From: an uncultured Acetobacteraceae bacterium
GTDB lineage: Bacteria; Pseudomonadota; Alphaproteobacteria; Acetobacterales; Acetobacteraceae
Length of the DNA stretch: 43,322 nucleotides
Assembly: GCA_903907955.1 (NCBI GenBank)
Contig: CAIVPZ010000107.1
Coordinates: 1 to 43,322 of the forward strand
Reading direction: 5' to 3'
Under the pieces are notes generated by a model, which was given only the letters and a program-made list of their open reading frames with translations, searched no databases and was not told the origin of the DNA. The position numbers and the translations under genes were made by a program. Position 1 is the first letter of the stretch. Each line of letters begins with the position of its first letter. Of this stretch, positions 36,541 to 43,322 are shown in pieces.

Positions 36541-36711
36541 CTGAGGCTGGACGGCGCCGCACCGGCCGCAGGCGACGCCCTGTTGATGCGCGCGATCGAG
36601 TCGGCGGAGCCGCCGGCACCATTCACCGCCCGCGCCGGCGCCGTCACCCTGCCCGACCGGCACGCCCTGCCCGAGGTGATCCGCGTGCTGGCGCCGCTGG
36701 CGGGGCACTGA
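36541..36711 (+). pseudogene. Possible gene-end fragment antisense to the mutY 3' end
   Basis: A frame reading LRLDGAAPAAGDALLMRAIE then SAEPPAPFTARAGAVTLPDR and HALPEVIRVLAPLAGH runs to a TGA at 36709-36711. Only a 41-codon part starts with Met (36586) and no ribosome-binding site is seen. The composition looks protein-like, as in the last 55 residues of a lost gene. It overlaps the last 23 codons of mutY on the other strand. I do not recognise the family. It may be a chance frame. Confidence 0.3.
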
Positions 36712-37732
36712 CCGCGGCGGCGCATTTGCGCATCACCGAGGGCAGCGCCGCGGCCGCCAGCGCGTCCGCCGGGTGCAGGAATCCCTCCCCCTCGATCCGC
36801 GCGACGCGCGCCGAAAACACCGCGAGGTGCAGTTCGAAATGGGTAAAGCCGTGCCGCACCTCGCCCACCTCGCGCCAGGCGGCCTGCATCGGCGCATGGA
36901 CAAGCGCCTCGGCAGTGCTCCAGCGCTCCGCCCGCCAGGGCGTGCCGGGCAGTTCGCTCATCCCCCCCAGCAGGCCGCGCGGCGGGCGGCGGCGCAGCAG
37001 CACGCAACGCCCGTCGGTCAGCCAGAAATGCGCGCCGTGGCGCAGCGGGCGGGCCGGCTTCGGCGCCTTGCGCGGCAGTTCGGCGGCAATCCCCTGCCGG
37101 CGCCCGGCGCAGCCCGCCAGCAACGGACACACCCCGCAGGCCGGCGCCGCCGGCGTGCACACCGTCGCCCCCAGATCGAACAGCGCCTGGGCGAAATCCG
37201 ACGGGCGCGCACGGGCGGCTGCATCCGCCCCCAGCCGCGCCGCCGCGGCGGCAATCAGCGGCTTGGCCCCCGGCAGCGGCGCCGCGATGGCGAACAGCCG
37301 CGCCGCCACCCGCTCGACATTGCCGTCCACCGGCACCACCGGCACCCCGAACGCGATCGCCGCCACCGCCGCCGCCGTGTACGGCCCGATCCCCGGCAGC
37401 GCCCGCAACCCCTCGACATCGCAAGGAAAACCGCCCTGCCCCGCCACCGCCCGGGCACAGGCATGCAGATTGCGCGCCCGGGCGTAGTAGCCCAGCCCCG
37501 CCCAGGCATGCATCACCGCTTCCTCGGGGGCGGCGGCCAGCGCCGCCACATCGGGGAAGCGCGCGAGAAACCTCTCGTAGTAGGGTGCCACCGTCGCCAC
37601 CGTGGTCTGCTGCAGCATGATCTCGCTCAGCCAGACCCGGTACGGGTCGGCGGTCCCGCCCGCCCTGGCGCGCCAGGGCAGGTCGCGGCGGTGGCGGTCG
37701 TACCAGGCCAGCAGGTCGGCGGGGCGGAGCAT
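36644..37732 (-). CDS. mutY: A/G-specific adenine glycosylase MutY
   Basis: 362-aa base-excision-repair glycosylase removing A mispaired with 8-oxoG. The catalytic Glu is in LSEIMLQQTTVATVAPYY, the helix-hairpin-helix is LPGIGPYTAAAVAAIAFG and the catalytic Asp is in VPVDGNVERVAARL. The 4Fe-4S loop is C-x6-C-x2-C-x5-C in CTPAAPACGVCPLLAGC. The C-terminal NUDIX-like 8-oxoG recognition domain (GLLGGMSELPGTPW) follows, ending LPSVMRKC. The last 20 or so residues (Pro/Arg/Gly-rich) look non-homologous and may have arisen by stop-codon loss. Start ATG 37730-37732, divergent from the DUF721 gene by 10 nt. Confidence 0.95.
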   Translation of the reverse strand: MLRPADLLAWYDRHRRDLPWRARAGGTADPYRVWLSEIMLQQTTVATVAPYYERFLARFPDVAALAAAPEEAVMHAWAGLGYYARARNLHACARAVAGQGGFPCDVEGLRALPGIGPYTAAAVAAIAFGVPVVPVDGNVERVAARLFAIAAPLPGAKPLIAAAAARLGADAAARARPSDFAQALFDLGATVCTPAAPACGVCPLLAGCAGRRQGIAAELPRKAPKPARPLRHGAHFWLTDGRCVLLRRRPPRGLLGGMSELPGTPWRAERWSTAEALVHAPMQAAWREVGEVRHGFTHFELHLAVFSARVARIEGEGFLHPADALAAAALPSVMRKCAAAVSAPPAAPARGSPRAGRAGRAG

Positions 37733-37742
37733 TGGAGGGTCT

Positions 37743-38264
37743 ATGGCGGCGGATCAGACGCGCGACAAGCCGGGGGGCGACAAGCCGGGGGGCGACAAGC
37801 CGGACGACAAACCCGCCCGGCACATCTACGGCCCGCGTCCGGTCGGCGCGCTGCTGCCCGCCCTGGTGCGCCCCGCCTTCCGCAGGCGCGCCCCCGGCAC
37901 CGCGCCGGTGCTGGCCGACTGGGAAGCCATCGTCGGCCCGGCGCTCGCCGCCGTCACCACGCCGCGCAAGCTGTTCTCCGGCACGCTGGCCATCGGCTGC
38001 GCCGGTCCGGTGGCCATGGAGTTGCAGCATCTGGCCGAGCCGCTGATGGCGCGCATCAACGGCCATCTCGGCCGGGTGGCGGTAACCCGGCTGCGCTTCA
38101 TCCAGGACGTGCCGCCACCGCCGTCGGCGCTGCCGCCGCCGCGCCCGCAGGCGATCGCCGCCGCCCGCCGCGCCGTCGAATCATTACCCGAAGGACCGCT
38201 GCGCGACGCACTGGAATCGCTGGGCCGCGTGGTATTGACGAGCACCCCGGCGGATCGCGTCTAG
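37743..38264 (+). CDS. DUF721 (DciA-like) protein
   Basis: 173 aa. The core GPRPVGALLPALVRPAFRRR followed by VLADWEAIVGPALAAVTTPRKL, a strand LAIGCAGPVAMELQHL and EPLMARINGHLG is the DUF721 domain shared with DciA, which helps load the replicative helicase in many bacteria. Whether this protein does so is not established. An N-terminal tail carries a short repeat (DKPGG-DKPGG-DKPDD-KP) encoded by a 15-bp tandem repeat at about 37763-37807. Start ATG 37743 with GGAGGG close upstream. It begins a plus-strand cluster with the DsbA-like and smc genes, a common alphaproteobacterial order. Confidence 0.88.
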   Translation: MAADQTRDKPGGDKPGGDKPDDKPARHIYGPRPVGALLPALVRPAFRRRAPGTAPVLADWEAIVGPALAAVTTPRKLFSGTLAIGCAGPVAMELQHLAEPLMARINGHLGRVAVTRLRFIQDVPPPPSALPPPRPQAIAAARRAVESLPEGPLRDALESLGRVVLTSTPADRV

Positions 38265-38318
38265 CCGACCCGACGCCTGGCTGTGTGTATGACAGAAATA
38301 CCAGATATAGAGGTTCCG

Positions 38319-38936
38319 ATGCAGGTTCTTCGCCGATCCCTACTAGCCGTTGTGCCAATCCTGGCGATCCCCGGCCTTGCCAGGGCCGTCGGCGATGCCA
38401 GCACCGCCGAGCGCAGCCTGGGCAGCGCCGATGCGCCGGTCACCGCCACCGAGTTCTACTCGCTCACCTGCCCGCATTGCGCCGCCTTCGTGCGCGAGAC
38501 CTTTCCGCGGGTGAAAAGCGAACTGATCGACACCGGCAAGCTGCGCCTGGTGTTCTGGGACTTCCCGCTCGACCAGTTGGCGCTGACCGCCGTCATGGTG
38601 GCGCGCAGCCTGCCCGCGGCGCGCTATGAGGCGTTCACCGCCGCGCTGCTGGCCTCGCAGGACCGCTGGGCGTTCGCCCGCGGGGTGAATTCCACCGAGG
38701 AACTGGCCAAGATGGCGGCGCTCGCCGGCCTGCCGCGCGAGGCGTTCAACCAGGCGATCGCCGACACCGCGCTGAAGAACTGGATCCTGGAGCGCCAGCA
38801 ATTCGCCCAGAAAAACTACGGCATCGACTCGACCCCGAGCTTCGTATTCAACGGTCCGGGCGCGAAAAACCATCGCGAATCGGGATCGCTGGGCTACGAC
38901 GCCTTTGCCCGCGCCGTTGCGGCGGCAGCCGGATAG
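38319..38936 (+). CDS. DsbA-family thiol:disulfide oxidoreductase
   Basis: 205-aa exported thioredoxin-fold protein. The signal peptide is QVLRRSLLAVVPILAIPGLA-RA. The active site C51-P-H-C54 sits in EFYSLTCPHCAAFV and the cis-Pro loop is DSTPSFVFNG. An alpha-helical insert typical of DsbA separates the two. It belongs to the 'DsbA family protein' group found just ahead of smc in alphaproteobacteria. The start at ATG 38319 (AGAGG upstream) is preferred over in-frame starts near 38283. It probably forms or isomerises periplasmic disulfides. It is 30 nt ahead of smc. Confidence 0.92.
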   Translation: MQVLRRSLLAVVPILAIPGLARAVGDASTAERSLGSADAPVTATEFYSLTCPHCAAFVRETFPRVKSELIDTGKLRLVFWDFPLDQLALTAVMVARSLPAARYEAFTAALLASQDRWAFARGVNSTEELAKMAALAGLPREAFNQAIADTALKNWILERQQFAQKNYGIDSTPSFVFNGPGAKNHRESGSLGYDAFARAVAAAAG

Positions 38937-38966
38937 CGGCGGGCGCGCAACCGCGGGGGAAACCAA

Positions 38967-41900
38967 TTGCCGGTCAGCTTCAGCCGCCTCCGCATCGCCG
39001 GATTCAAGAGCTTCGCCGAGCCGGTGGTGATGGAAATCCTGCCCGGCCTGACCGGCATCGTCGGCCCGAACGGCTGCGGCAAGTCCAACGTGGTGGAAGC
39101 GCTGCGCTGGGCGATGGGCGAGACCTCGGCGCGGTCGCTGCGGGGCGGCGAGATGGATGACGTCATCTTCGCCGGCACCGCCCACCGGGCATCCCGCAAC
39201 CTCGCCGAAGTCACCCTGCAGCTCACCGACACCAAGGGCGTGGCGCCGCCCCCCTTCCATGAGGCGCCGGAGCTGGAAGTCAGTCGGCGCATCGAGCGCG
39301 GCGCCGGCAGCGTCTACCGCGTCAACGGCCGCGAGGCGCGGGCGCGCGACGTGCAGACGCTGTTCGCCGATCTGGCCACCGGCGCGCATTCCTCCGGGCT
39401 GGTCAGCCAGGGCCGGATCGCCGCGATCGTCAACGCCCGGCCGGATGAGCGCCGCGCCACCCTGGAGGAAGCCGCCGGCATCACCGGGCTGCATTCCCGC
39501 CGCCACGAAGCCGAACTGAAGCTGCGCGCCGCCGAGGCCAATCTCGGCCGTGCCGAGGATTTGCGCGGGCAGCTCGAAGCGCAGCTGGAGGGGCTGAAGC
39601 GGCAGGCCCGGCAGGCCAACCGCTACCGCGCCATCTCCGGCCTGATCCGCACCGCCGAGGCCGAGTTGCTGGCGATCCAGCGGGCCAAAGTGGAGGTCGC
39701 CCGCGCCGCCGCCCAGGCCGCCCTGCACGCGGCCCGGACGGCGGTCGCCACCACCACCGCCGAGGCCACCGCCGCCAGCGTCGCCGCAACCGAAGCCGCC
39801 GCCCTGCTGCCGCCGCTGCGGGTGACCGAGGGCCACGCCCGCACCGCGCTGGAACGCCACAGGCTGGCCGGCGAGCAGGTCGCCGCCGAAGCGGCGCGCG
39901 CCCGCGAAGCGCTGGCCGCCGCCGTCGCCCGGCTGGACCAGGTGACGCGCGACCTCGCCCATGCCGAACAGACCCGGCGCGACGCCGCTGCCGCCATCGC
40001 CCGGCTGGACGCCGAAGCCGCCCGGCTGGAGGCCGAGGAAGCAGCGCATCCGGCCCGCATCGAACGCGCCGAGGCCGACGCCATCCAGGCCGAGGATGCC
40101 GCGCACGCCGCCGAAGCCGAAGCCAACCGCGCCACCGAGCACGCCGCCGATCTGGCCGCCCGCCACCGCGCGCTGTCCGAGGCGTTCGCCGCCGCCGAAG
40201 GCCGCGCCCGCCGGCTGGCCGAGCAGCGCGCCCGCCTGACCGCCGAACAGCAGGAGGTCGCGGCGCAACTGGTCAATCCGGCCGCGCTGGCAGCGGCGGA
40301 AGCCGAACAGATAACCTTGCAAACGGCGCTGACCGAGGCGCGCGCCGCCCAGGAGCAGGCGGAACAGGCCCGCGCCGTCGCCCTGCACCAGGCCGCCGCC
40401 GCCCGCGCCGCCGCCGCCGAGCAGGCGCAACACCTGCGCGCCGCCGCCACCGAAACCGCCGCCAGGCTCCGCCGCACCGCCCAGGAGCACGCCGCCACCC
40501 TGCGCCGCACCGCGCACGACCACGCCGCCGCGCTGCGCACCGCCGCCCGCGAGCATGGAACCCGTTTGCGGGCGGCGGCTGAAGCCGCACTGACCACCGC
40601 CCGCGAGCAGGCGGCCGCCGCCGAATCGCTGCGGACAAGGCTCGCCGCCGAGGCGCAGGCGCTGGCCGAGGTGCTGGCGGTGGCCGACGGCGAGCGCTGG
40701 CGGCCCATGGTCGATCAGCTGGACGTGCCGGCCGGCCTGGAAACCGCCCTCGGCGCCGCCCTGGGCGAGGAACTCGACTCCGCCGCCGACACCCGCGCCG
40801 CCCGGCACTGGCGCGAATTGCCGCCGCTCGATCCGCTGCCCGCCCTGCCGGAGGGCGCGACTCCGCTGGCCGCGCTGGTGCGGGCGCCGCGGGCGCTGGC
40901 GCGGGCGCTGTCGCAGATCGGGCTGGCCGAGGACGGCAGCGCCGCGCAGCGGACCCTGCTGCCCGGCCAGGCGCTGGTGTCCCGCGACGGCGCGGTGTGG
41001 CGCTGGGACGGCTACGCCATCCAGGCCGGCACGCCCACCGCCGCCGCCATCCGCCTGCAGCAGCGCAACCGTTTTGCCGACATTCGCGCCCAACTGGCCG
41101 AAGCCACCGCGGCGGCGGAACAGGCGCGCGCCGCCCGCACCGCTGCCGAGGCCGCCGAGCAGGCCGCACGCGCCGAGGCCGCCGCCGCCGAGCGCACCGC
41201 CCAGGAAGCGGCGGAAGCCGCCGAGCACGCCGCCGGGGCCGCAGCGGAGGCAGCCGAACGCACCGCCCGCGGTGAAGCCGAAACCGCCGAGCGCACCGCC
41301 CGCGACTCGGCAGCCAGACTCGAACACGACTCGCGCCTCGCCGCCGAGTCGGCGGAACGCGAGGCGAACACCGCCGACCAGCAGGCCCGCGCCGCCCGCC
41401 GCGAGGCCGAACAGCGCCTGGAGCGCGCCCGCGCCGCCGCCGCCGCCCTGGCCGCCCGCGCCGCCACCGCCGGATCGCGCCAACAGGCGCTGGATGCCCA
41501 GGCCGCCCGCCTGACCGTGGAATCCGACGAGGCCACCGCGGCGCACGCCGCCGCCCGCACGGCCCTGGCCGGTCTCGCCGACCCGGCCGCCGCCCGCGCC
41601 GCCATGGAGCAGGCCCGCGCGACGCTCGCCACCGCCCGCACCCGCGCAGCCGAAACCCGCGCCGAATCGCAGACCCTCGCCCGTGCCGCCGCCGGCCGCG
41701 CCCACCGCCGGCGCACCCTGACCGCCGAGCGCGAGGACTGGGACATGCGCGCCCGCGACGCCGCCGGCCGGGTCACCGATCTCGCCGCCCGCGCGCAGGA
41801 AGCCCGCACCGAGCACGCCGCCTGCGCCGCCGCCCCCGACGCGCTGGCCACCCGCTACGCCGCCGCCCTGGACGCGCTGGAGCTGGCCGAAGCCGCCCAC

Positions 41901-42824
41901 CGCGACGCTGCCGACGCGCTGATCCAGGCCGAGAGCGCGGCACTGGCAACCGACCGCGCCGCCCGCGCCGCGGAGGCCGCCCTTGCCGCCGCCCGCGAGC
42001 GGGTGGTGCGGGTGGAAGGCGAGGCGATCCAGGCCGAGCAGGCCTGGGGCGTGGTGGCCGAACGCATCCTGGAACGGCTCGGCACCAACCCGTCGCTGCC
42101 CGATCCGCCCGCCGCGATGGGCCCGGAGACCGAGGACAAAGGCCGCCGCAAGCTGGAACGGCTGCAGCGTGAGCGCGAGGAGATGGGGCCGGTCAACCTG
42201 CGCGCCGAGGTCGAAGCCGACGAGATGGGCAGGCAGATCGACACCATCGTGCGCGAGCGCGACGAGCTCACCTCCGCCATCGCCAAGCTGCGCGGCTCGA
42301 TCGGCCACCTCAACCGCGAGGGGCGGGAACGTCTGTCGGCGGTGTTCACCGCGGTGGATGCGCATTTCCAGGCGCTGTTCGCCCGCATGTTCGGCGGCGG
42401 CCGGGCGCACCTGGCGCTGGTCGGCTCGGACGACCCGTTGCTGGCCGGGCTGGAGATCTACGCCCAGCCGCCCGGCAAGAAACTCGCCACCCTGTCGCTG
42501 CTCTCCGGCGGCGAGCAGGCGCTGACCGCGCTGTCGCTCATTTTCGCCGTGTTCCGCTGCAACCCGGCCCCCGTCAGCGTGCTGGACGAGGTCGATGCGC
42601 CGCTGGACGACGCCAATGTGGACAGGTTCTGCCTGCTGCTGGAAGACATGGTGCGCGACACCGGCACCCGGTTCCTGGTGGTGACCCACCACCATCTGAC
42701 CATGGCGCGGATGGACCGGCTTTACGGCGTGACCATGCAGGAGCGCGGGGTGTCGCGGCTGCTGTCGGTGGATTTGCAGCGGGCGGCGGAGATGGTGGAC
42801 CCGGGGCGGATGGCGGCGGAGTAA
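38967..42824 (+). CDS. smc: Chromosome segregation protein SMC, with expanded arms
   Basis: 1,285 aa starting at TTG 38967 after GGGGGAAACC; typical SMC proteins have about 1,150-1,190. Walker A is G33PNGCGKSN41 with LRIAGFKSF before it, and the N-terminal head ends near residue 170. The hinge lies at about residues 565-700 (RWRPMVDQLDVPAGLETALG through QRNRFADIRAQ). The C-terminal head has the signature LSLLSGGEQALTALSLIFAV and Walker B with VSVLDEVDAPLDDANVDRF. The arms are extremely Ala-rich and hold 11-residue repeat arrays on both sides of the hinge (40425-40589 and 41187-41384). SMC with ScpA/ScpB condenses and segregates the chromosome; scpA and scpB are not in the window. Confidence 0.96.
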   Translation: MPVSFSRLRIAGFKSFAEPVVMEILPGLTGIVGPNGCGKSNVVEALRWAMGETSARSLRGGEMDDVIFAGTAHRASRNLAEVTLQLTDTKGVAPPPFHEAPELEVSRRIERGAGSVYRVNGREARARDVQTLFADLATGAHSSGLVSQGRIAAIVNARPDERRATLEEAAGITGLHSRRHEAELKLRAAEANLGRAEDLRGQLEAQLEGLKRQARQANRYRAISGLIRTAEAELLAIQRAKVEVARAAAQAALHAARTAVATTTAEATAASVAATEAAALLPPLRVTEGHARTALERHRLAGEQVAAEAARAREALAAAVARLDQVTRDLAHAEQTRRDAAAAIARLDAEAARLEAEEAAHPARIERAEADAIQAEDAAHAAEAEANRATEHAADLAARHRALSEAFAAAEGRARRLAEQRARLTAEQQEVAAQLVNPAALAAAEAEQITLQTALTEARAAQEQAEQARAVALHQAAAARAAAAEQAQHLRAAATETAARLRRTAQEHAATLRRTAHDHAAALRTAAREHGTRLRAAAEAALTTAREQAAAAESLRTRLAAEAQALAEVLAVADGERWRPMVDQLDVPAGLETALGAALGEELDSAADTRAARHWRELPPLDPLPALPEGATPLAALVRAPRALARALSQIGLAEDGSAAQRTLLPGQALVSRDGAVWRWDGYAIQAGTPTAAAIRLQQRNRFADIRAQLAEATAAAEQARAARTAAEAAEQAARAEAAAAERTAQEAAEAAEHAAGAAAEAAERTARGEAETAERTARDSAARLEHDSRLAAESAEREANTADQQARAARREAEQRLERARAAAAALAARAATAGSRQQALDAQAARLTVESDEATAAHAAARTALAGLADPAAARAAMEQARATLATARTRAAETRAESQTLARAAAGRAHRRRTLTAEREDWDMRARDAAGRVTDLAARAQEARTEHAACAAAPDALATRYAAALDALELAEAAHRDAADALIQAESAALATDRAARAAEAALAAARERVVRVEGEAIQAEQAWGVVAERILERLGTNPSLPDPPAAMGPETEDKGRRKLERLQREREEMGPVNLRAEVEADEMGRQIDTIVRERDELTSAIAKLRGSIGHLNREGRERLSAVFTAVDAHFQALFARMFGGGRAHLALVGSDDPLLAGLEIYAQPPGKKLATLSLLSGGEQALTALSLIFAVFRCNPAPVSVLDEVDAPLDDANVDRFCLLLEDMVRDTGTRFLVVTHHHLTMARMDRLYGVTMQERGVSRLLSVDLQRAAEMVDPGRMAAE

Positions 42825-42829
42825 GGGCG

Positions 42830-42853
42830 GCTGCGGTGGGCCGATTCCGCAGC
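42830..42853 (+). terminator. Hairpin after smc
   Basis: Stem GCTGCGG / CCGCAGC with a 10-nt loop, 5 nt after the smc stop. Short stem without T run, so a probable but weak terminator. Confidence 0.45.
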
Positions 42854-43044
42854 TTCGGGGCATGCGGCAGTTGCCCGCCGCTGCACCGCGAAGGAAACCG
42901 GCGCTCAAGGAAAATTGATGCAGCGGTTCATTGCAAATAAATCACATGGCCCTGAAGCTGTCCCTCTGGTCTGTTGTAACTGGTGTAACAAATGCGCATT
43001 CTGACTGAGCATGCCTTCCAAATCGCACAATTGTTATTATTTGC

Positions 43045-43266
43045 GTGCGCCCTGCTGGCAGCACGGAACCTCTGACGCGGCCGGGTGGTAAGGCGGCATC
43101 AACCCCGCCAGCCGCGAACGCGGCATTGGCCGAGCGGAGGCGCGGCCCGCCCTATGTCCGGCTTGGCACGCACCGACTGATCTACCTGCGCAGCGATGTG
43201 GTGGCCTGGATGAACGAGCATCGGCATGCGCACCGCGCCGCCGAGTCGGTCGCGAAGGCCGCATAG
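43045..43266 (+). CDS. Small excisionase/AlpA-like helix-turn-helix protein
   Basis: 73 aa from a GTG at 43045. The C-terminal part, ALAERRRGPPYVRLGTHRLI-YLRSDVVAWMNEHRH, matches the second half of MerR/AlpA/excisionase-type HTH_17 domains ('...RR.G.GPPYVRLG.R..YRRSDL.AWL'). The first helix is poorly preserved (TRPGGKAASTPPAAN where a family member would have an EAA.YLG.S helix), so the DNA-binding unit may be altered or the gene decaying. The frame has no ATG and no clear ribosome-binding site. About 130 nt of AT-rich DNA precede it. Such genes are often part of prophages or integrated elements; the neighbouring part is outside the window. Confidence 0.5.
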   Translation: MRPAGSTEPLTRPGGKAASTPPAANAALAERRRGPPYVRLGTHRLIYLRSDVVAWMNEHRHAHRAAESVAKAA

Positions 43267-43272
43267 ACGTGC

Positions 43273-43290
43273 GCCCCTCGACCGAGGGGC
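43273..43290 (+). terminator. Hairpin after the HTH gene
   Basis: GCCCCTC / GAGGGGC stem with a four-base loop, 6 nt after the stop codon at 43264-43266. A simple terminator candidate with no T run. Confidence 0.45.
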
Positions 43291-43322
43291 CGAAGGGCGC
43301 GAAAACGGATCGGAAATCGGAC

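Noticed and set aside
40430-40600. Amino-acid repeats in SMC as a CRISPR-like or satellite DNA array
   Set aside because: The repeats lie in frame within the coiled coil, vary at the DNA level and have no spacers; they are protein-level 11-mers.
38343-42908. 1,521-codon minus-strand frame over smc
   Set aside because: Produced by the Ala/GC-rich codons of smc read backwards; Gly-rich low-complexity translation with no start signal.

Overview
The window is 43.3 kb of GC-rich bacterial chromosome. Gene content fits an aerobic alphaproteobacterium: an NDUFS4-like 'ETC complex I' subunit, a class III glutathione-dependent alcohol dehydrogenase, glnK-amtB, and the order mutY / DUF721 / dsbA-like / smc. 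Base composition and protein wording suggest the Acetobacteraceae or a close Rhodospirillales group. That placement is an inference, not shown directly. There is no plasmid, phage or CRISPR signal. Most genes are housekeeping or metabolic, with patches of repeats and lower-GC sequence.

Left third (1-12.6 kb). A glnK-amtB ammonium module runs off the left edge with a sigma-54-like promoter. A full potassium-starvation operon follows on the plus strand: a 27-aa membrane peptide, kdpF, kdpA, kdpB, kdpC, kdpD, a badly damaged kdpE, a PTS EIIA(Ntr)-like protein and a 57-aa membrane protein. The kdpE remnant keeps the start of its receiver and the end of its DNA-binding domain but has lost about 100 codons and two reading frames. 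The first ORF therefore runs in frame into the EIIA gene. Acetate kinase and a beta-lactamase-fold serine hydrolase follow.

Middle (12.9-27.8 kb). A Gly/Thr/Ser-rich orphan protein is divergent from a ttrBCA-type operon (tetrathionate-reductase family) with an FNR/FixK-like palindrome just upstream. TtrA here is short and lacks the segment that normally carries the molybdenum ligand. Next come a PepSY-like secreted protein, a GNAT acetyltransferase, a frameshifted small gene, a membrane hybrid histidine kinase with two receivers, and an orphan TRAP solute-binding protein. A tRNA-Arg(UCU) gene follows that is split inside its anticodon by a 227-nt group I intron. The region ends with a complex I accessory subunit, a PhzF-like isomerase, a metallo-beta-lactamase-fold hydrolase, a P1/NylC-like peptidase and a D-2-hydroxyacid dehydrogenase.

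Right third (27.8-43.3 kb). A gene-poor, partly AT-rich kilobase holds a possible structured RNA and leads to an orphan PEP-CTERM protein. After it come an MHS-family permease, a DUF2934 protein, the class III alcohol dehydrogenase, a large ligase-associated DEXH helicase, and a membrane protein with three N-terminal sequence repeats. The end holds mutY divergent from DUF721 / dsbA-like / smc, then a small HTH protein. The SMC protein has matched 11-residue repeat arrays on both sides of its hinge.

A family of GC-rich hairpin repeats with a shared CCCTGGACCC core occurs at least seven times between genes in both orientations. The most notable items are the tRNA-Arg group I intron, the decayed kdpE beside an intact EIIA gene, the compact TtrA, the SMC 11-mer arrays and the candidate RNA at about 28.25-28.33 kb.
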